Origin: Pseudomonas fluorescens
GTDB lineage: Bacteria > Pseudomonadota > Gammaproteobacteria > Pseudomonadales > Pseudomonadaceae
Assembly (NCBI RefSeq): GCF_000967965.1
Contig: NZ_LACC01000017.1
Coordinates: forward strand, 62,001-126,000
Direction: 5' to 3'
DNA: 64,000 nt
The number at the start of each line of letters is the position of its first letter. The first letter of the stretch is position 1. Shown here in pieces: positions 61,239-64,000 of this stretch. The translations under genes were made by a program, and so were the position numbers. The notes beneath the pieces were generated by a model. The model had not been told where the DNA came from. It ran no database searches and saw only the letters and a list, made by a program, of their open reading frames with translations.

Positions 61239-61271
61239 TCAGCAGGACAATTAATTGAGAGGACTCAAACC

Positions 61272-61303
61272 AAAGGGACGGACTGTGAAGTCTGTCCCTT
61301 TTT
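61272..61303 (+). terminator. Rho-independent terminator
   Basis: AAAGGGACGGAC / GTCTGTCCCTTT with a short loop and TTTTT at the end; oriented to end plus-strand transcripts from the small gene at 60833. Confidence 0.8.
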
Positions 61304-61323
61304 GATCAGCTCGATTTATCCCT

Positions 61324-61830
61324 TCAACGGCAAGTGCCCGCGATTGGGAAGGGGCGCTGTACCTGCATCAGCTCAGGCATGTCTCGCCACTTGATCCAGG
61401 CGTGATGTTGGTAATGCAGCAAGGGCACCGAAACTCCGGCCCAATTCAAGGAGCTCAGGCTTGGCAGGTTTTCCACAGGCTCTGATTTCGCATCACGCAG
61501 CGAGGGAATGACTTCGTTGCTCAACCACTGGCGCAGATTGCGGTTTTCCGGGGCGAAGTGGTGGACCAGCAAGGCGTACATGCCTGATTCGCTGACCATC
61601 AGGGTTTCGACCGTTTTGCCGTCTTTGCGCAGCCAGACGGTGCGACGTTGGTCGGGGTCGAGTTTCAGGGTCAGGCGTTCATTGAGTGGTTTGCCCATCA
61701 AGCGACCCAGATCCTGGGCACAGAACCAAGCTTGGTTGTTTTGCATGAAGGCGTGGAGGAAACGGTTGTGGCGGGTGAAGACGGAGGGATCGAAATAGGG
61801 AAGAGGCGAGCTTTGAGGATGCATTGGCAT
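61324..61830 (-). CDS. BRO family N-terminal domain protein (phage antirepressor-like)
   Basis: A 168-residue protein with a BRO-N DNA-binding-type domain at about residues 20-115 (WFCAQDLGRLMGKPLNERL, TVWLRKDGKTVETLMVSESGMYALLVHHF, NRNLRQWLSNEVIPSLR). Such domains occur in phage antirepressors and in stand-alone regulators. The C-terminal 50 residues are unrelated to known antirepressor domains. No other phage gene is adjacent, so it is either a domesticated or solitary acquired regulator. The ATG at 61830 is preferred over a longer upstream frame; ATG 61824 is also possible. Confidence 0.85.
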   Translation of the reverse strand: MPMHPQSSPLPYFDPSVFTRHNRFLHAFMQNNQAWFCAQDLGRLMGKPLNERLTLKLDPDQRRTVWLRKDGKTVETLMVSESGMYALLVHHFAPENRNLRQWLSNEVIPSLRDAKSEPVENLPSLSSLNWAGVSVPLLHYQHHAWIKWRDMPELMQVQRPFPIAGTCR

Positions 61831-62235
61831 GGCGTGATTTCCGTTTTGGCTTGGAAAGTCGCCACCAACCCTTCGACAGGTTGGGTGGCGGACCGAGTGA
61901 CGTTCGAAGCCGGGACACTTCCAATCAAAACGGAAGCCGGAAGGCCCGCGCCACACGGCCCGCCATAAAGCAGAACTGAAGGCATAAAACAGCCACAGTT
62001 CTATGGGGGCACACGAGCACCGTTTTGACTTGTTCCGGCTTCGACTCCGGGCCGCTGATTTGGCAGCGACGGAGCAAAGCCTATCGGTCAGGCGCTCGCG
62101 GCGCCAAGTCTACTCTGGCGACACTTGTTGTAGGAAACGAGGGTTTTTCAGGAAGGCTGCGCCTGTAGGAATTTCTTGTGTCTGCACTGGGCAGAACTCG
62201 CCCCGAGATCGCACTTGATCCCGGGGCGATTTTCA
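61831..62235. other. Gap upstream of the BRO-N gene
   Basis: A 405-base stretch without a supported gene. It contains the promoter region of the BRO-N gene and a GC-rich hairpin (62199-62228) after the permease gene. Nothing else was recognised. Confidence 0.55.
62199..62228. other. GC-rich hairpin after the APC permease gene, possible terminator
   Basis: CGCCCCGAGATC / GATCCCGGGGCG forms an almost perfect 12-base stem seven bases after the permease stop. On the minus strand no T run follows, while on the plus strand it is followed by ATTTT, so its direction is unclear. Confidence 0.55.
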
Positions 62236-63720
62236 TTAGTGACTAACCTTCCACGCATCCCCCGCAGGTGCCGTACCGTGGTCATACGGCTTGGCGATCC
62301 ACATGTAGAGCAGGCCCAGACCAATCACGATGGCAGTGCTCAGCACCATCGCGTAGTTGATGTACCACGCGGCATCCGGGGTGCGTGGCCAGGCCATGTT
62401 GATGATGGCACCGACACCATAGACCAGCGCGCCGATGTTCACCGCCCAGCCCCAGGCGCCGAGGGTGAATTTGCCACTCGGTTTCCAGCCTTTCATGCGG
62501 GCGTACAGGGCCGCAAGCACGATCATCTGGAACGCCAGGTAGATGCCGATGGCCGCGAAGCTGACGATGGTGGCGACCGCGTCTTGCAGGAAGAAGCCGA
62601 GGATGATGATCAGTGCCGGCAGGACACCGGACACGAACAGCGCGGCAACTGGAACTTGAGTTGTAGGGGAAATCTTCTTCAGCAGTCGGCTGCCGATGAC
62701 CATTTCGTCACGGGCGTAGGAATACAGCAGACGACTGGCCGCCGCTTGCAGGCTGATCACGCAGGAGATGAAGGAAATCATCACCACGCCCATCACCACT
62801 TTCGAACCGACCGGGCCGAAGGCGTTGTTGAGGATGGTGGTGACCGGGTCCTTGTCGGTACCGTTGATCACCGCTTGCATGTCCGGCACGGCGAGGATCA
62901 GCGCCAGGCAGGCGAACATCGCCGCGATGCCGCCGATGTAGATGGTCATGCGCATGGCCACCGGGATTTTCTTGCTCGGGTTCGGGGTTTCTTCGGCCAC
63001 GTCGCCGCAAGCCTCGAAGCCGTAGTACAGGAACATCCCCGCCAGCGAGGCGGTGAGGAAGGCCGGCAGGTACGAGCCGTCGACGCTGATATCGAAGGTG
63101 TTGAACAACACACTGATGGGTTGATGGCGCTCGAAAATCAGCAGGTAAACGCCGACGATCACCGCGCCCACCAGTTCGCAGAGGAAGCCGAACATGGCGA
63201 TTCGCGCCAGCACTTTGGTGCCGCTGAGGTTGACCAGGGTGGCGAACAGCGTCAGGAACAGGGCGATGATGATGTTGGTGTTGTTGCTCGGCTCAAAGCC
63301 CATCATGGCGGCGAGGTACGGACCGGCACCCACTGCAACCGCCGCGATAGTGACGCACAGGGCGATGGAGTAGATCCAGCCGACGATCCACGCCCAGCGT
63401 TTGCCCACCAAGCGGCGAGCCCAGGGGTACACACCGCCGGAAATCGGGAACTGCGAAACCACTTCGCCGAAGATCAGGCACACCAGCAGTTGGCCGCAAC
63501 CGACCAGCAAGTAAGCCCAGAACATCGGTGGCCCGCCGGCGGCGAGGCACAGGCCGAAGAGGGTATAAACCCCTACGACCGGAGACAGATAAGTGAAGCC
63601 CAGGGCGAAGTTTTCCCACAGGCTCATGCTGCGATTGAAGTTGGAGGTGTAACCGAGTTTGCGCAGTTGCTCGGCATCGCTGTCGGCAAGGGCTGCAGAG
63701 AGATCGGGTGATGCACTCAT
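62236..63720 (-). CDS. APC-family amino acid/amine permease
   Basis: A 494-residue inner-membrane transporter with 12 or more helices. The start MSASPDLSAALADSDAEQLRKLGYTSNFNRSM region and the early loop LWENFALGFTYLSPVVG are typical of the APC subgroup containing eukaryotic GABA/choline permeases and bacterial relatives. FPISGGVYPWARRLVGKRWAW and GFEACGDVAEETPNPSKKIP are signature segments. It is just downstream of a patD-like gene, so GABA, gamma-aminobutyraldehyde-derived or polyamine substrates are plausible. The substrate is inferred from context only. Confidence 0.88.
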   Translation of the reverse strand: MSASPDLSAALADSDAEQLRKLGYTSNFNRSMSLWENFALGFTYLSPVVGVYTLFGLCLAAGGPPMFWAYLLVGCGQLLVCLIFGEVVSQFPISGGVYPWARRLVGKRWAWIVGWIYSIALCVTIAAVAVGAGPYLAAMMGFEPSNNTNIIIALFLTLFATLVNLSGTKVLARIAMFGFLCELVGAVIVGVYLLIFERHQPISVLFNTFDISVDGSYLPAFLTASLAGMFLYYGFEACGDVAEETPNPSKKIPVAMRMTIYIGGIAAMFACLALILAVPDMQAVINGTDKDPVTTILNNAFGPVGSKVVMGVVMISFISCVISLQAAASRLLYSYARDEMVIGSRLLKKISPTTQVPVAALFVSGVLPALIIILGFFLQDAVATIVSFAAIGIYLAFQMIVLAALYARMKGWKPSGKFTLGAWGWAVNIGALVYGVGAIINMAWPRTPDAAWYINYAMVLSTAIVIGLGLLYMWIAKPYDHGTAPAGDAWKVSH

Positions 63721-63877
63721 GTGTGATTGCTCCGGAAAATCGGCAGATTTCGGATGTCCGAAACCGTGACGGGGCTTTGGGAGCGCCGCCCGGATCGGTG
63801 GTTATTGTTTTGTCTTCTTTGGGGTGGAGCCTGGTGGTGCTGGGTACCGGCTTCTTCCTTGGAACCGTGGTGACGCC

Positions 63878-63901
63878 TTCGCGAGCAAGCCCGCTCCCAC
63901 A
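63878..63901. repeat. Single type A-like REP
   Basis: TTCGCGAGCAAGCCCGCTCCCACA, a one-arm copy with an altered core, between the permease and the patD-like gene. Confidence 0.75.
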
Positions 63902-63926
63902 GGGATCGGGTTTGCCTGAAAGGTTT

Positions 63927-64000
63927 TTAGTGCTTGAACATCACATGCCGCACAACGGTGTAGTCCTCCAGCCCGTACATGGACATGTCCTTGCCATAGC
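63927..64000 (-). CDS. patD: C-terminal end of an aldehyde dehydrogenase, probably gamma-aminobutyraldehyde dehydrogenase
   Basis: Only the last 24 codons are present, ending YGKDMSMYGLEDYTVVRHVMFKH. This is almost the same as the C-terminus of E. coli PatD as I remember it, the enzyme oxidising 4-aminobutanal to GABA in putrescine breakdown. The body of the gene is outside the window, so the assignment rests on a short but distinctive tail. Confidence 0.75.
   Translation of the reverse strand, partial: YGKDMSMYGLEDYTVVRHVMFKH

Noticed and set aside
62176..63711. A 511-residue plus-strand frame opposite the APC permease gene
   Set aside because: Shadow frame with His/Asp/Gln repeats; the minus strand has signature APC motifs.
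2444..63901. The many short repeats considered as a CRISPR array
   Set aside because: They are dispersed, palindromic and paired in inverted orientation; they are REP/REPIN sequences, not regularly spaced direct repeats.

Overview
The window looks like a chromosomal segment of a Pseudomonas of the P. fluorescens / P. putida lineage. The basis is high GC with G/C-rich third codon positions, two families of Pseudomonas-type REP/REPIN palindromes in many intergenic gaps, and gene neighbourhoods I recognise from pseudomonads (Lon paralog-gcd-oprB; aauR-aauS-aatPMQJ; cmoA-cmoB). No rRNA, tRNA, CRISPR array, complete IS or prophage was seen.

Layout. 1-5.6 kb: the N-terminus of a large toxin-like gene (minus), a Tat-exported multicopper oxidase overlapping tadA, the cmoA-cmoB tRNA wobble-modification pair, a YhhN-family membrane enzyme and an I42-type protease-inhibitor lipoprotein. 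5.7-13.1 kb: a small AT-rich orphan, a second Lon-type protease, membrane glucose dehydrogenase (gcd) and the sugar porin oprB. 13.4-15.8 kb: small VF530 and Pr6Pr proteins, then a siderophore-interacting ferric reductase with its PadR regulator and a perfect palindromic operator (YqjH/YqjI-like). 16.2-22 kb: a complete class 5 (CS1/CFA-type) chaperone-usher fimbrial operon. 22-26.7 kb: a 1553-residue dermonecrotic-toxin-family protein with leucine-rich repeats and an IpaH-type NEL ubiquitin-ligase domain carrying an intact CxD motif.

26.9-45 kb: a bifunctional peptidoglycan synthase-like protein; a REP-associated tyrosine transposase (RAYT) between two REPINs of its presumed family; an amino acid permease; opgC; a GtrA/GtrB/GtrII glucosylation cassette; an FMN glutamate-synthase-like protein; a LuxR regulator divergent from a nitrilase-family amidase and a PuuP-like permease; Nudix, LysE and GNAT genes; and metR. 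45-50.3 kb: a 1744-residue relative of the toxin family with an unassigned C-terminus. 50.5-64 kb: an esterase-like hydrolase; the acidic amino acid regulon (sigma-54 regulator aauR, kinase aauS, transporter aatJQMP) with a near-consensus -24/-12 promoter and two TTCGG-N4-CCGAA boxes upstream of aatJ; opgD; a small orphan; a BRO-N protein; an APC permease; and the end of a patD-like aldehyde dehydrogenase.

How it fits together. Much of the window concerns nutrient capture in rhizosphere or soil conditions: periplasmic glucose oxidation, acidic amino acid uptake, amine and amino acid permeases, and siderophore iron release. The rest concerns surface structures and host or competitor interaction: fimbriae, osmoregulated glucans, O-antigen glucosylation and very large toxin-like proteins. 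The most unusual contents are three members of the dermonecrotic-toxin-like family in one window, the NEL ligase with no secretion genes nearby, the RAYT/REPIN set including a nested hybrid element, and a 155-bp near-perfect inverted repeat inside the aatJ-aatQ gap.
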